This document shows, one piece after another, positions 26,292 to 34,459 of a stretch of 45,914 bases of DNA. Positions within the stretch are counted from its first letter, which is position 1, and each line of letters opens with the position of its first letter. Source of the stretch: JAUILA01 sp964563925 (GTDB lineage Bacteria; Bacteroidota; Bacteroidia; Cytophagales; Cyclobacteriaceae); assembly GCA_964563925.1 (NCBI GenBank), contig CAZLZD010000034.1:1-45914 (forward strand), in the 5' to 3' direction. Position numbers and translations under genes: made by a program. The notes beneath the pieces were generated by a model. It saw nothing but the letters and a program-made list of their open reading frames with translations. It was not told the origin of the DNA and ran no database searches.

Positions 26292-27897
26292 AAAATCAAT
26301 CAGACTAACGAAGACACTTTTACCACCCGTATTGCTGTGGCTGGCCATCATTCTGTTTGTCTCCTGTAACAGAGAGGAAGCCGTGGAAAGTACGGCCGAG
26401 GAATTTGTACCCTTCAAGCATGTGGTTGTCATTGTGGGGGATGACCATGCCACCAGCGCACTTGGGGCCTACGGCAACTCCATCATCCGGACTCCCAACC
26501 TGGACGCGCTGGCACGTTCAGGCTCTATGTTTACTCATGCTTATGTCAATTCTCCCATTTGCAGCGCGTCGCGGCAGTCCATGCTCACGGGAAAATACCC
26601 GCATGCCACAGGGGTAAACCTGCTATTTACGCCTTTCGATGATTCAAAAAATTATACCATTGCCGAACACATGCAGAATGGCGACTATCATACGGCGATG
26701 ATAGGGAAACAGCATTTTAATACGTGGGTGTGGGGGGAATTATATGCGGATGGATACCCCGATTTTGGCTTTGATACATTGGTCGACCGCAATGATTACA
26801 ATAACTGGATCAGGAAGAACCCTCCCATGGAGATCCCCGATTCCGTTGTCTCATTCTCCGAGAACCCGGAAGGATTACCGGAAAAAATTGCCCGTATGAA
26901 CCCGATGGTTCGTCCCGTCCCGTACCGGTATGAAGACGCATCCGGGACCTATCTAACCAATTCGGCCATCCAGTTTATCCGCGACAAGTCAGCGGACAAA
27001 TTCTTTCTCTGGCTGGCTTATCATGAACCCCACGCTCCCTTTGAGTTCCCGGTGGAATATAGCGGTAAATACAAGCCTGACGGGATGGAGTTGCCGGAGG
27101 GAAGCCCTGAGGATGACCGCTGGGTGCCCGAACGGTTCAAGGGGTTTACCGACCAGCAGAAGAAAGGGGTGATTGCCTCGTACTATTCGTCGGTTGAGTA
27201 CCTGGATACCAATATCGGACGGGTGATTCAGGCCCTGGAAGAAGAGGGGATCCTGGAAGAAACGCTGATCATCTATGTGGGCGATCATGGTTATCTTCTG
27301 AACGACCACAAGCGGTTTGAAAAACATACGATGTGGGAGGAGGCGGTGAAAGCGCCCCTGATCATTGCCGGAGGCAACCGTTTGCCGCGGGGAAACGTAT
27401 ATGACGAGCTCATCGAGTTTACGGATCTCGCCCCACTCATCGCTGAAGCGACCGGTCAGCCGGTTATGCAAGAGGCACAAGGGAAAAGCTTTCTTTCCCT
27501 TCTCCGCGGTGAACCCTACGAGTCACATGAATATGTATTCTCCGAATACCTGGAAGATAATATGGCGATGGTGGCCAATCACAAATGGAAGTACATATTC
27601 ACCACGGGTAAACGCGACCTGGGGCTGGATTATGCCACGGGTAATGGTCCGGCCGGCATTACCCACCTTCTTTATGACCTGGAGAATGATCCACGGGAGA
27701 CCACGAACCTGGCTGGCCGCCAACCCGAAATGGTGGATTCACTTCAGCGTGTGATGCTACGGTTTTTTAATGAGACCCATCCTGACGCGGAAGACGTACC
27801 CGGAGAGCTGACCCGGACCGGAAAACTGGTCTGGTTTTGTGAGCCGAGGGATGTGGGGGCGGAGTACGGCGGCGTACCCCTGCGGGTGGCGCAATGA
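26284..27897 (+). CDS. S1-family sulfatase lipoprotein (CSASR active site)
   Basis: This is a 537-residue lipoprotein (ILFVSC, Cys28). The sulfatase domain starts at about residue 45 (HVVVIVGDDHATSALGAYGN, with D53 and D54 as metal ligands). The formylglycine motif is C93-S-A-S-R97, with Ala instead of the commoner Pro; the C-x-A-x-R form is accepted in the family. Other marks are GKQHFN, YHEPHAPF, YVGDHGYLLNDH and KAPLIIAGG. It differs in subgroup from the preceding sulfatase, so the two probably remove sulfates from different positions or sugars. It is the last gene of the second operon and converges with the LacI regulator, with only 15 bp between stop codons. Confidence 0.92.
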   Translation: MSRKSIRLTKTLLPPVLLWLAIILFVSCNREEAVESTAEEFVPFKHVVVIVGDDHATSALGAYGNSIIRTPNLDALARSGSMFTHAYVNSPICSASRQSMLTGKYPHATGVNLLFTPFDDSKNYTIAEHMQNGDYHTAMIGKQHFNTWVWGELYADGYPDFGFDTLVDRNDYNNWIRKNPPMEIPDSVVSFSENPEGLPEKIARMNPMVRPVPYRYEDASGTYLTNSAIQFIRDKSADKFFLWLAYHEPHAPFEFPVEYSGKYKPDGMELPEGSPEDDRWVPERFKGFTDQQKKGVIASYYSSVEYLDTNIGRVIQALEEEGILEETLIIYVGDHGYLLNDHKRFEKHTMWEEAVKAPLIIAGGNRLPRGNVYDELIEFTDLAPLIAEATGQPVMQEAQGKSFLSLLRGEPYESHEYVFSEYLEDNMAMVANHKWKYIFTTGKRDLGLDYATGNGPAGITHLLYDLENDPRETTNLAGRQPEMVDSLQRVMLRFFNETHPDAEDVPGELTRTGKLVWFCEPRDVGAEYGGVPLRVAQ

Positions 27898-27912
27898 TTC
27901 TGGAAATACCTT

Positions 27913-28971
27913 TCAGCTAGTCACTCCCTTCATCGCCCCGGATTTCATGATGGTTTTCCGCGAGGAGTCCCTGACCATTAATTCCGTTTTAAGAATTCTT
28001 GTCTCCGGAAACCGGTCTTCAGGCTCCAGCCTGATTTGTTCCAGGAACAAACGGGCGGCGGTGCGGCCAATGTCATAAGTGGGCTGGGCTACCGTGGTGA
28101 GTGGTGGATCTACCAGTTCGGCCAGCGGTTCGTTGGTAAATCCGACGATGGCAATATCTTCCGGAATCCGTATGCCGGCTTCCTTGATCACCCGCATGGC
28201 GCCGAAGGCCGCCGCATCACAAACGGCGAAAACCGCATCGGGCGGGGAGGACAGTGACAGCAGGTGTTTCATGCCTTCCATGCCGCTCTCCATCGTAAAA
28301 TCGCACTCCACAATAAGGTCTTGATCGATTTCCATATTATGCAATTTGAGGATGTCTGTATAGCCCTTAAGCCGGTTATTCGTGATTTGCAGACCGGCGG
28401 GACCGGCAATGTGGGCGATTCGTTTACATCCCTGGGTAACCAAATGCTCGACAGCATCCCGGGCACCTCCGTAATCGTTAACCAGTACTTTGGATACATT
28501 TAATTCATGGCAGACCCGGTTAAACATAATCAGCGGAATGCCCTTGCGCTGGATTTGCTTAAGGTGGTCGGTATCCTTCGTATCCCGGGAAATGGAACAT
28601 ATGATGCCATCAACACGGCTCGATAAAAGCGCATGGACATTGTTTACCTCGGTCTTGTAATCCTCTCCGGACTGGCAGATAATTACATTAAAGCCTGATT
28701 CCATCAGGTGCTTCTGGATAGCACTTATCGCAGAGGAATAGAAGTGGATAATAAATCCGGGGATCATGATGCCCACCGTATTGGTTCGCTTGGTAACCAG
28801 GCTGAGGGCTATCGAATTTGGCTCATAATCCAGTTCTTTGGCCAGAAGACGCACTTTCTTCTTCGTTTTCTCGCTTACATCCGGCAGGTCCCTGAGTGCC
28901 CTGGAAACCGTCGATGTGGATAAATTCAGCTTTCTCGCAAGGTCTTTTATCGTGATTTGTCCTCTGTTCAT
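27913..28971 (-). CDS. LacI-family transcriptional regulator
   Basis: This is a 352-residue regulator. An N-terminal helix-turn-helix (TIKDLARKLNLSTSTVSRAL, residues 7-26) and hinge helix region (YEPNSIALSL) are followed by a periplasmic-binding-like sugar sensor (TVGIMIPGFIIHFYSSAISAI, DGIICSISRDT, RIAHIAGPAGLQITNNRLKGY, AVFAVCDAAAFGAMRVIKEAG, IAIVGFTNEPLAELVDPPLTTV). ATG start at 28971. It is divergent from the second SusCD pair, and two near-identical palindromes of LacI-operator type lie in the shared intergenic region, one about 31 bp upstream of its own start. It very likely controls itself and the second PUL, and perhaps the first. The inducer is unknown. Confidence 0.95.
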   Translation of the reverse strand: MNRGQITIKDLARKLNLSTSTVSRALRDLPDVSEKTKKKVRLLAKELDYEPNSIALSLVTKRTNTVGIMIPGFIIHFYSSAISAIQKHLMESGFNVIICQSGEDYKTEVNNVHALLSSRVDGIICSISRDTKDTDHLKQIQRKGIPLIMFNRVCHELNVSKVLVNDYGGARDAVEHLVTQGCKRIAHIAGPAGLQITNNRLKGYTDILKLHNMEIDQDLIVECDFTMESGMEGMKHLLSLSSPPDAVFAVCDAAAFGAMRVIKEAGIRIPEDIAIVGFTNEPLAELVDPPLTTVAQPTYDIGRTAARLFLEQIRLEPEDRFPETRILKTELMVRDSSRKTIMKSGAMKGVTS

Positions 28972-28991
28972 TCAATAAAATGTTCGTATAA

Positions 28992-29001
28992 NNNNNNNNN
29001 N
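28992..29001. other. Assembly gap (10 N)
   Basis: Ten consecutive N occupy these positions, directly between the LacI start and the first palindrome. A run of exactly ten is usually a scaffolding placeholder, so the true distance, and strictly the adjacency of the two sides, is not proven by this sequence. Confidence 0.99.
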
Positions 29002-29002
29002 C

Positions 29003-29022
29003 AATCGTTCCCGGGAACGTTT
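29003..29022. promoter_or_regulatory. LacI-type operator palindrome, copy 1
   Basis: The core CGTTCCCGGGAACG (29006-29019) is a perfect 14-bp palindrome with the central-CG layout expected of LacI-family operators. With flanks the 20-mer differs from copy 2 at a single base (T instead of A at 29005). It lies about 31 bp upstream of the LacI start, suggesting autoregulation; the N gap makes this distance approximate. Confidence 0.82.
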
Positions 29023-29225
29023 CGGTACCCCTTTTGGGAAAAAAATCTATAAAAATTGCAATTCAGAGTAGTATCCTGGGTGCCTGTTTGCCGGCAATCA
29101 ATGAAAAAGCTCCGGACTGCTCCTGATCATTCATTGAAAATAATAAAAATTTAACAGATTCGGTTGTGTCCTGTCTGAATCTTGAATTTTAAACTCCCCC
29201 GGAAGATACTCCAGGAAATTTCCGC

Positions 29226-29245
29226 AAACGTTCCCGGGAACGTTT
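29226..29245. promoter_or_regulatory. LacI-type operator palindrome, copy 2
   Basis: AAACGTTCCCGGGAACGTTT is a perfect 20-bp palindrome ending 91 bp before the SusC start. It is 223 bp from copy 1, a distance compatible with looping between two operators. Its match to copy 1 at 19 of 20 positions, in a non-coding region next to a LacI gene, makes chance unlikely. Confidence 0.87.
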
Positions 29246-29336
29246 CATGTTTTTTCCGATGGTGCAATCATTTACATTGGAATCAGCTTTTTAAGCACCG
29301 GCTCTTAGTCAACTTATTACTAAACCTTATGATCCA

Positions 29337-32300
29337 ATGTCTACAAAAAAAATGATCCGATTAGCATTAACCCTCCTCCTGCTAACGGGCATATCCTGTT
29401 TTTCTGTATCTGCACAGGACCGAAGCATATCGGGTACCATCACTGATGCTGAAACAGGGGAAGCTCTTGTAGGAGCAAATGTTCTTGTAGAGGGAACAAA
29501 TATTGGTACCATCACGGATGCCAATGGAAATTATTCACTAACTGTCCCTGATGAATCCCGTCTGGTCGTCAGCTACGTGGGGTACAAAACTTCACTGATT
29601 GATGTGGGTAACCGGACGGTAATAAATGTTTCAATGGCCGTTGATGCCGCCGCCTTGCAGGAAGTTGTGGTGGTTGGTTACGGTACACAGGAAAAGGTGA
29701 ATATCACCGGGGCCGTATCGACAATCGATGCTGACCAGGTGGTGGAACGCCCTATTACACAGACATCCTCCGCACTGCAGGGGCTTGCACCCGGCGTCAC
29801 GGTGTCACAGAACCTGGGAGTTCCGGGGAATGATAACTCCACCATCAGGATTCGGGGAATCGGGTCCATTTCCAGTGATAACTCGCCGCTGGTCCTGGTC
29901 GATGGTGTCCAGGTTGATATTAACGATGTGAACCCGGATGATATTGAATCCATCTCCGTGTTGAAGGATGCTGCCTCTGCAGCCATCTACGGATCGCGGG
30001 CGGCCAATGGGGTAATCCTGATTACTACGAAACGCGGGAAAGCAGGTGGGTTCAGCGTAGACCTCGACTTGTCCTACGGTATGGAACGTCCTACCATGCT
30101 GCCGGAATATGTTGGCCTGCGTCAGCAAATGCTGCTGGAAGACGCGATTCGTACCACTGCAGGAGGAGATCCTGAATGGAGCCAGCCATTCCTGCAGGAT
30201 TATTTTTCCTACCTGGATAATAACCCGCCAAATGATCAGTATCAGAATAATGACTGGTATGATGCGGTGGTTAAAGACAGTGCCCCCCTGTCCCGGCAAC
30301 GACTCAGTTTTTCTGGCGGAACCGATAAGTTGCGTGCACGCATATCTGCAGTAAACCTTGATCAGGACGGACTTATCGGCAATACGAATTTCAATCGCCG
30401 GTCGGTACGGGCAAATGTGGATATGGAGCCCACCAAATGGGTGAAGCTGTCAACCGATCTGTTCATTCAGAAATCGCGACGGCGCGAACCGGCAAAAAAC
30501 ATTCGTGACATTTTCCATATGGTGAATGAGCTTGAACCGTATCGTGAGATGCTCGTGGGTAATAACCTGTACGGGTGGGCCTGGCGCGGGGAGAATCCGC
30601 TGGCCTATACCCAAAGCGGGGGCAACCTCAAGGAGGACAATGATTACACCCTGCTGAACCTGCAGGCACTTTTTACCCTGACGGACTGGCTTACACTGGA
30701 TGTCGGGTATTCCAATCTCCGCGACAATACGGACATTAATGAATTTACCGAAACTTTCGAATTTTATGGTGCAGGTGTCAATATCGGGGATGATCCTGAA
30801 TTCCTGGGGACAAATCCTTCAGTGAACAGCCTGAGCATGCAGCGCATTGATAATACCCAGAATTATTACAAAGCCATACTGAATGCCACCAAGCAATTTG
30901 GCAGACATGATTTGACCGTTCTTCTCGGCGGTGATGCCCTCGATTACAGTACGGAAAGCCTGTCTGCCTATCGTCAGAATTTTCCCCTGGGCATCAGCTA
31001 TCCGCACCTTCCGCTGGGAGGCCGTGACGGAATTGATAATTCAAGCTTTGCGCAGGAACGGTCGTTGGTTTCAGCTTTCGGACGGGTTAATTATTCCTTC
31101 ATGGACCGCTACCTCTTCGAAGCAAGTTTCAGGTATGACGGTTCGTCGCGGTTTGCGCCGGACGAGCGATGGGGATTTTTTCCTTCCTTCTCGGCGGGCT
31201 GGAGAATATCGGAGGAGTCGTTCTTTGAGAATGTTTCCTTCGTAAGCAGCCTTAAGCTGCGGGCTTCCTGGGGTAAACTGGGGAACCAGAACATCGGGAG
31301 CTTTTATCCCTACCAGTCGCTGGTTGATGTTAATCAGAATGCGATCATCGGCGAGGAGAACCAGCCAGGCGGTGCCATTACCTCCTGGGCAATCAACAAC
31401 ATCACCTGGGAAGAATCCATTCAGACAGATATTGGCCTGGACTTCGGATTCTTTGAAGATAAGCTGATCGGTTCCTTTGACTACTACATCAAGCGTACCG
31501 ACCAGGTGCTGCTCTTACTGGCATCGGTGCCCAGTTCCGGACTTGACGATAATTTCCAGAACGGTGCTGAGATTCAGAATAAAGGAATTGAAGCCATGCT
31601 TGAGTGGCGCGATAATATAGGTGAGTTTGGGTACAGCATTCGTGCCGTGGTTGACGATTATCAGAATGAAATTCTTGACTTGTCAGGCACAGGACCCTAT
31701 ATCAACAATGACAGGATTCGAGCGGTGGGAGAGACCTTCGACGCCCTGTATGGATGGCAGGCCATCGGCTTCCTGTCCAAGGATGACCTGGAGAACCCTA
31801 ATGTGCCCAAGCAGAACTCCGGTCAGCTAAGCGAAGGAAACCTCAAATTCCGGGATATTGACGGCAACGGTGTCATCGATGTCAATGACCGTGTCATACT
31901 TGGCAACGAATTGCCGCGGTTTAATTATGGCATCAACCTGGGGGCAAGCTGGAAAGGGCTTAACCTGTCGGTGCTGATACAGGGAGTAGGACAGCGGGAC
32001 GGATATATCCGTAGAAATTCCCAGGCTTACGGGGACTACCGTTACGACTGGGAGGCTGACTTTTACCTGCCGGAGGATCACCCGATATTCACAGTGCACG
32101 GATACGACGAGCTGGGCCTGCGTCCGAATACGGATGCTTCACTACCGGCACTTGGCGGAGATAATGGTGAGTTTAACAGTTTCTGGATACAGAGTACGGC
32201 TTACATGAGGATTAAGAACATTACCGTGAGTTACCAGCTTCCGCAAAACCTTATATCCAAAGCCGGATTATCCAGTGCCCGTATTTACTTCTCGGGAGAT

Positions 32301-32420
32301 AACCTGTTCACCTTTACCGACCTGTATGATGGATTCGACCCTGAATTCACCAGTGGCAGGGGCTTTTTTGAATACCCTAATGTCATGCGACTGACTGCAG
32401 GAATTAACCTATCATTTTAG
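29337..32420 (+). CDS. SusC/RagA-type TonB-dependent outer-membrane transporter (second PUL)
   Basis: This is a 1027-residue receptor. The signal peptide (ALTLLLLTGISCFSVSAQ) ends near residue 27 and is followed by a carboxypeptidase-regulatory-like domain (ISGTITDAETGEALVGANV, about 31-105), the TonB-box-like ALQEVVVVGYG (106-116), plug motifs (ALQGLAPGVTV, VLKDAASAAIYGSRAANGVI) and a beta-barrel ending GINLSF. It imports oligosaccharides with the SusD encoded 11 bp downstream. Plug and barrel differ clearly from the first SusC of this window, so the two pairs probably take different glycans or fragments. Regulated, by inference, by the adjacent LacI protein through two palindromes upstream. 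Confidence 0.96.
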   Translation: MSTKKMIRLALTLLLLTGISCFSVSAQDRSISGTITDAETGEALVGANVLVEGTNIGTITDANGNYSLTVPDESRLVVSYVGYKTSLIDVGNRTVINVSMAVDAAALQEVVVVGYGTQEKVNITGAVSTIDADQVVERPITQTSSALQGLAPGVTVSQNLGVPGNDNSTIRIRGIGSISSDNSPLVLVDGVQVDINDVNPDDIESISVLKDAASAAIYGSRAANGVILITTKRGKAGGFSVDLDLSYGMERPTMLPEYVGLRQQMLLEDAIRTTAGGDPEWSQPFLQDYFSYLDNNPPNDQYQNNDWYDAVVKDSAPLSRQRLSFSGGTDKLRARISAVNLDQDGLIGNTNFNRRSVRANVDMEPTKWVKLSTDLFIQKSRRREPAKNIRDIFHMVNELEPYREMLVGNNLYGWAWRGENPLAYTQSGGNLKEDNDYTLLNLQALFTLTDWLTLDVGYSNLRDNTDINEFTETFEFYGAGVNIGDDPEFLGTNPSVNSLSMQRIDNTQNYYKAILNATKQFGRHDLTVLLGGDALDYSTESLSAYRQNFPLGISYPHLPLGGRDGIDNSSFAQERSLVSAFGRVNYSFMDRYLFEASFRYDGSSRFAPDERWGFFPSFSAGWRISEESFFENVSFVSSLKLRASWGKLGNQNIGSFYPYQSLVDVNQNAIIGEENQPGGAITSWAINNITWEESIQTDIGLDFGFFEDKLIGSFDYYIKRTDQVLLLLASVPSSGLDDNFQNGAEIQNKGIEAMLEWRDNIGEFGYSIRAVVDDYQNEILDLSGTGPYINNDRIRAVGETFDALYGWQAIGFLSKDDLENPNVPKQNSGQLSEGNLKFRDIDGNGVIDVNDRVILGNELPRFNYGINLGASWKGLNLSVLIQGVGQRDGYIRRNSQAYGDYRYDWEADFYLPEDHPIFTVHGYDELGLRPNTDASLPALGGDNGEFNSFWIQSTAYMRIKNITVSYQLPQNLISKAGLSSARIYFSGDNLFTFTDLYDGFDPEFTSGRGFFEYPNVMRLTAGINLSF

Positions 32421-32431
32421 ACGATACGATT

Positions 32432-34399
32432 ATGAAAACCAGAAATATAATTCAAGTCACATGTATTATGATACTGTTCTTCGGCAGTAGTTGTGAAGAT
32501 TACCTGGACAAACAACCGCTTATTCAGCCGAGCAGTGAAACGTTCTACAGTAATGAAGCAGAAGTGTTTCTTGCGGTAAATGCAGCCTATAATTACCTGG
32601 ATCCGGATGAAACATTTGGCTATAATTCATTCTCCCGGCAAATAGTGCATTTAGGTGACGCTGCCCTGAGCCGTTGGTCTGGCCTTGGCAGGCCGTTCCG
32701 AAGAGGACAAGCCAACCCGGCATCTCCTGAGATTGAGGATTATTATTCAAATCATTACAAGGGGATTTCGGTGTGTAACCTGGCCATAGAGGGAATGGAA
32801 GCTGCGAAATCCGTCATGGAAGCCGAAGGGAGGCTCGATGTGTGGGAACGGCTACGCGCTGAGGCGCAGGTGATCCGGGCCTTCCTATACCTGAACCTGG
32901 TAAATAAATTCGGTGATATTCCCTTCAGTGAAACCCAGCTGGGTTCTCCCAGGGAATATGCTGAACAGGGAAGAACGGAAGAAGATGTTATCTATCAGTT
33001 CATCTTTGATGAGATTGAGGCTGCAGCGGAAAAGTTGCCCCTGAATAACGGTCCGAGGATAGGACAGAATGCAGCCTATGCGGTTGGAGCAAGGGCAGCC
33101 CTTTTCCGCGCTTTTTTCAAGGACGGTCAGGCGATACAGCCGGAAACTGAATACCTCAACCTGGTGCGTGACTGGACCCAGAAAATAATTGATTCGGGAG
33201 GTAACGCGCTTTATTACAGCGGCACCGATCCGGATAACAGTTACAAGGAACTGTTTCAGTATGAAGGAGAAAACAGCATGGAAGTTGTTCTCCAGAAAGA
33301 ATACAATTTTAATGCAGGGAAAGGCAATTCACAGCCCCGCCTGCTTGGAAGCCGGAATGCACCCAATGCCTTCGCCGCGGTTACGCCGATGGAGTACCTG
33401 ATCCATACGTATGAGGATACATTGGGAAATACAATAGACCAGTCTCCCTATTATAATCCCCAGGATCCGTACCGGGGCAGGGACCCGAGAATGTACCAGA
33501 CGGTGATCCTCCCTCGGGTGGAAGGCAACCAGGAAATTTCCGTTACCCTGAATACTTCAAACGGACCCCTGACGCTGACGGGCTATAATACGGTATGGGA
33601 AGGATCTCCGTTTCCGGATGCATTTGACCCGAATCTTATACGTAAATTTAATTCGTCCCTGGATGCCTGGGAAGGCCAGGAATCCATTGTTACTGATGTT
33701 GACAATTTTCACTGGTATACCGATGCAAACGGGGTCGACCAGGTATTCCAGAACCAGGACGCACTGAATCCCTTTTCCAGTTTTTCAGGGTATCTCACCT
33801 ACAAGAATATGGACTACGCGGATTTCCCGGCGAATGGTGATAACTCATCACTTAATATCATGCTCATACGTTATGCCGAAGTTTTGCTGATGAATGCCGA
33901 AGCAAGGATCGAACTGAACGACAACCTTGAACTTGCTGCTGAATACATTAATATGGTACGTGCGCGGGGTTACGGCATGCAGCCTGGAGAATATATGTCA
34001 CATCCTTCCGCAGTCAGTTCGGGCGACGGACAGGTTGGATTACGAGCAATCGTCCGGCGTGAAAGAAAGGTGGAGTTTGCCCATGAGGGGTTGCGCTATG
34101 ATGACCTGAAGCGTTACGGCGCTACCATGAAGGCCCTTAACCAGGTAATGGTGGGTCGTCCTAAATTCTTCCGGAACCAGAGCGCAGGCGTAAATATTCC
34201 AATTATTGATGAGAATGCAGTGGTCACCATGCCATGGTTGCAGGGACTTGATCCTAATGCACCGGACTATCCGCACCGGGCGCTGCGTCAGCCTGACTAC
34301 AAGGCACATTACGATCTTTGGCCAATACCGCAGTCCCAGTTTGACAACGGGACGGGCCTGCAGCCATCCGATCAAAACCCGGGATACCTGGGAAGCTAA
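32432..34399 (+). CDS. SusD/RagB-type glycan-binding outer-membrane lipoprotein (second PUL)
   Basis: This is a 655-residue lipoprotein (ILFFGSSC, Cys21), long for a SusD. It shows the family N-terminus EDYLDKQPLIQPSSETFYSN, the TPR-like region RAEAQVIRAFLYLNLVNKFGDIPF and the C-terminal VRRERKVEFAHEGLRYDDLKRYG signature near residue 545. Extra length lies mainly in the middle (about 270-420), where binding loops of SusD proteins vary. It partners the SusC upstream. A terminator-like hairpin starts 13 bp after the stop, as with the first SusD gene. Confidence 0.95.
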   Translation: MKTRNIIQVTCIMILFFGSSCEDYLDKQPLIQPSSETFYSNEAEVFLAVNAAYNYLDPDETFGYNSFSRQIVHLGDAALSRWSGLGRPFRRGQANPASPEIEDYYSNHYKGISVCNLAIEGMEAAKSVMEAEGRLDVWERLRAEAQVIRAFLYLNLVNKFGDIPFSETQLGSPREYAEQGRTEEDVIYQFIFDEIEAAAEKLPLNNGPRIGQNAAYAVGARAALFRAFFKDGQAIQPETEYLNLVRDWTQKIIDSGGNALYYSGTDPDNSYKELFQYEGENSMEVVLQKEYNFNAGKGNSQPRLLGSRNAPNAFAAVTPMEYLIHTYEDTLGNTIDQSPYYNPQDPYRGRDPRMYQTVILPRVEGNQEISVTLNTSNGPLTLTGYNTVWEGSPFPDAFDPNLIRKFNSSLDAWEGQESIVTDVDNFHWYTDANGVDQVFQNQDALNPFSSFSGYLTYKNMDYADFPANGDNSSLNIMLIRYAEVLLMNAEARIELNDNLELAAEYINMVRARGYGMQPGEYMSHPSAVSSGDGQVGLRAIVRRERKVEFAHEGLRYDDLKRYGATMKALNQVMVGRPKFFRNQSAGVNIPIIDENAVVTMPWLQGLDPNAPDYPHRALRQPDYKAHYDLWPIPQSQFDNGTGLQPSDQNPGYLGS

Positions 34400-34411
34400 T
34401 ACATAGGGGTG

Positions 34412-34443
34412 AAGAGGATTGGGTTCAGGCCCATCCTCTTTTT
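34412..34443 (+). terminator. Intrinsic terminator-like hairpin after second SusD
   Basis: AAGAGGATTGGG (34412-34423) pairs with CCCATCCTCTT (34430-34440) with one bulged T, around a six-base loop, followed by T residues to 34443. Placed between SusD and a same-strand enzyme gene, it probably limits read-through rather than ending the operon outright. Confidence 0.8.
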
Positions 34444-34459
34444 ATCAATTAAAATATCT

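Larger units (their letters stand above)
28972..29336. promoter_or_regulatory. Divergent control region of LacI regulator and second SusCD operon
   Basis: This 365-bp non-coding spacer holds a 10-N assembly gap near the LacI end, two operator palindromes and A/T-rich sequence between them. No ORF of note is present. Promoters for LacI (leftward) and SusC (rightward) must lie here, but I see no exact TTTG/TAnnTTTG consensus. Confidence 0.75.

Noticed and set aside
34409..34459. N-terminal extension of GH30-like paralogue A
   Set aside because: It overlaps the terminator hairpin after SusD and shifts the signal peptide inward; ATG 34460 is better.
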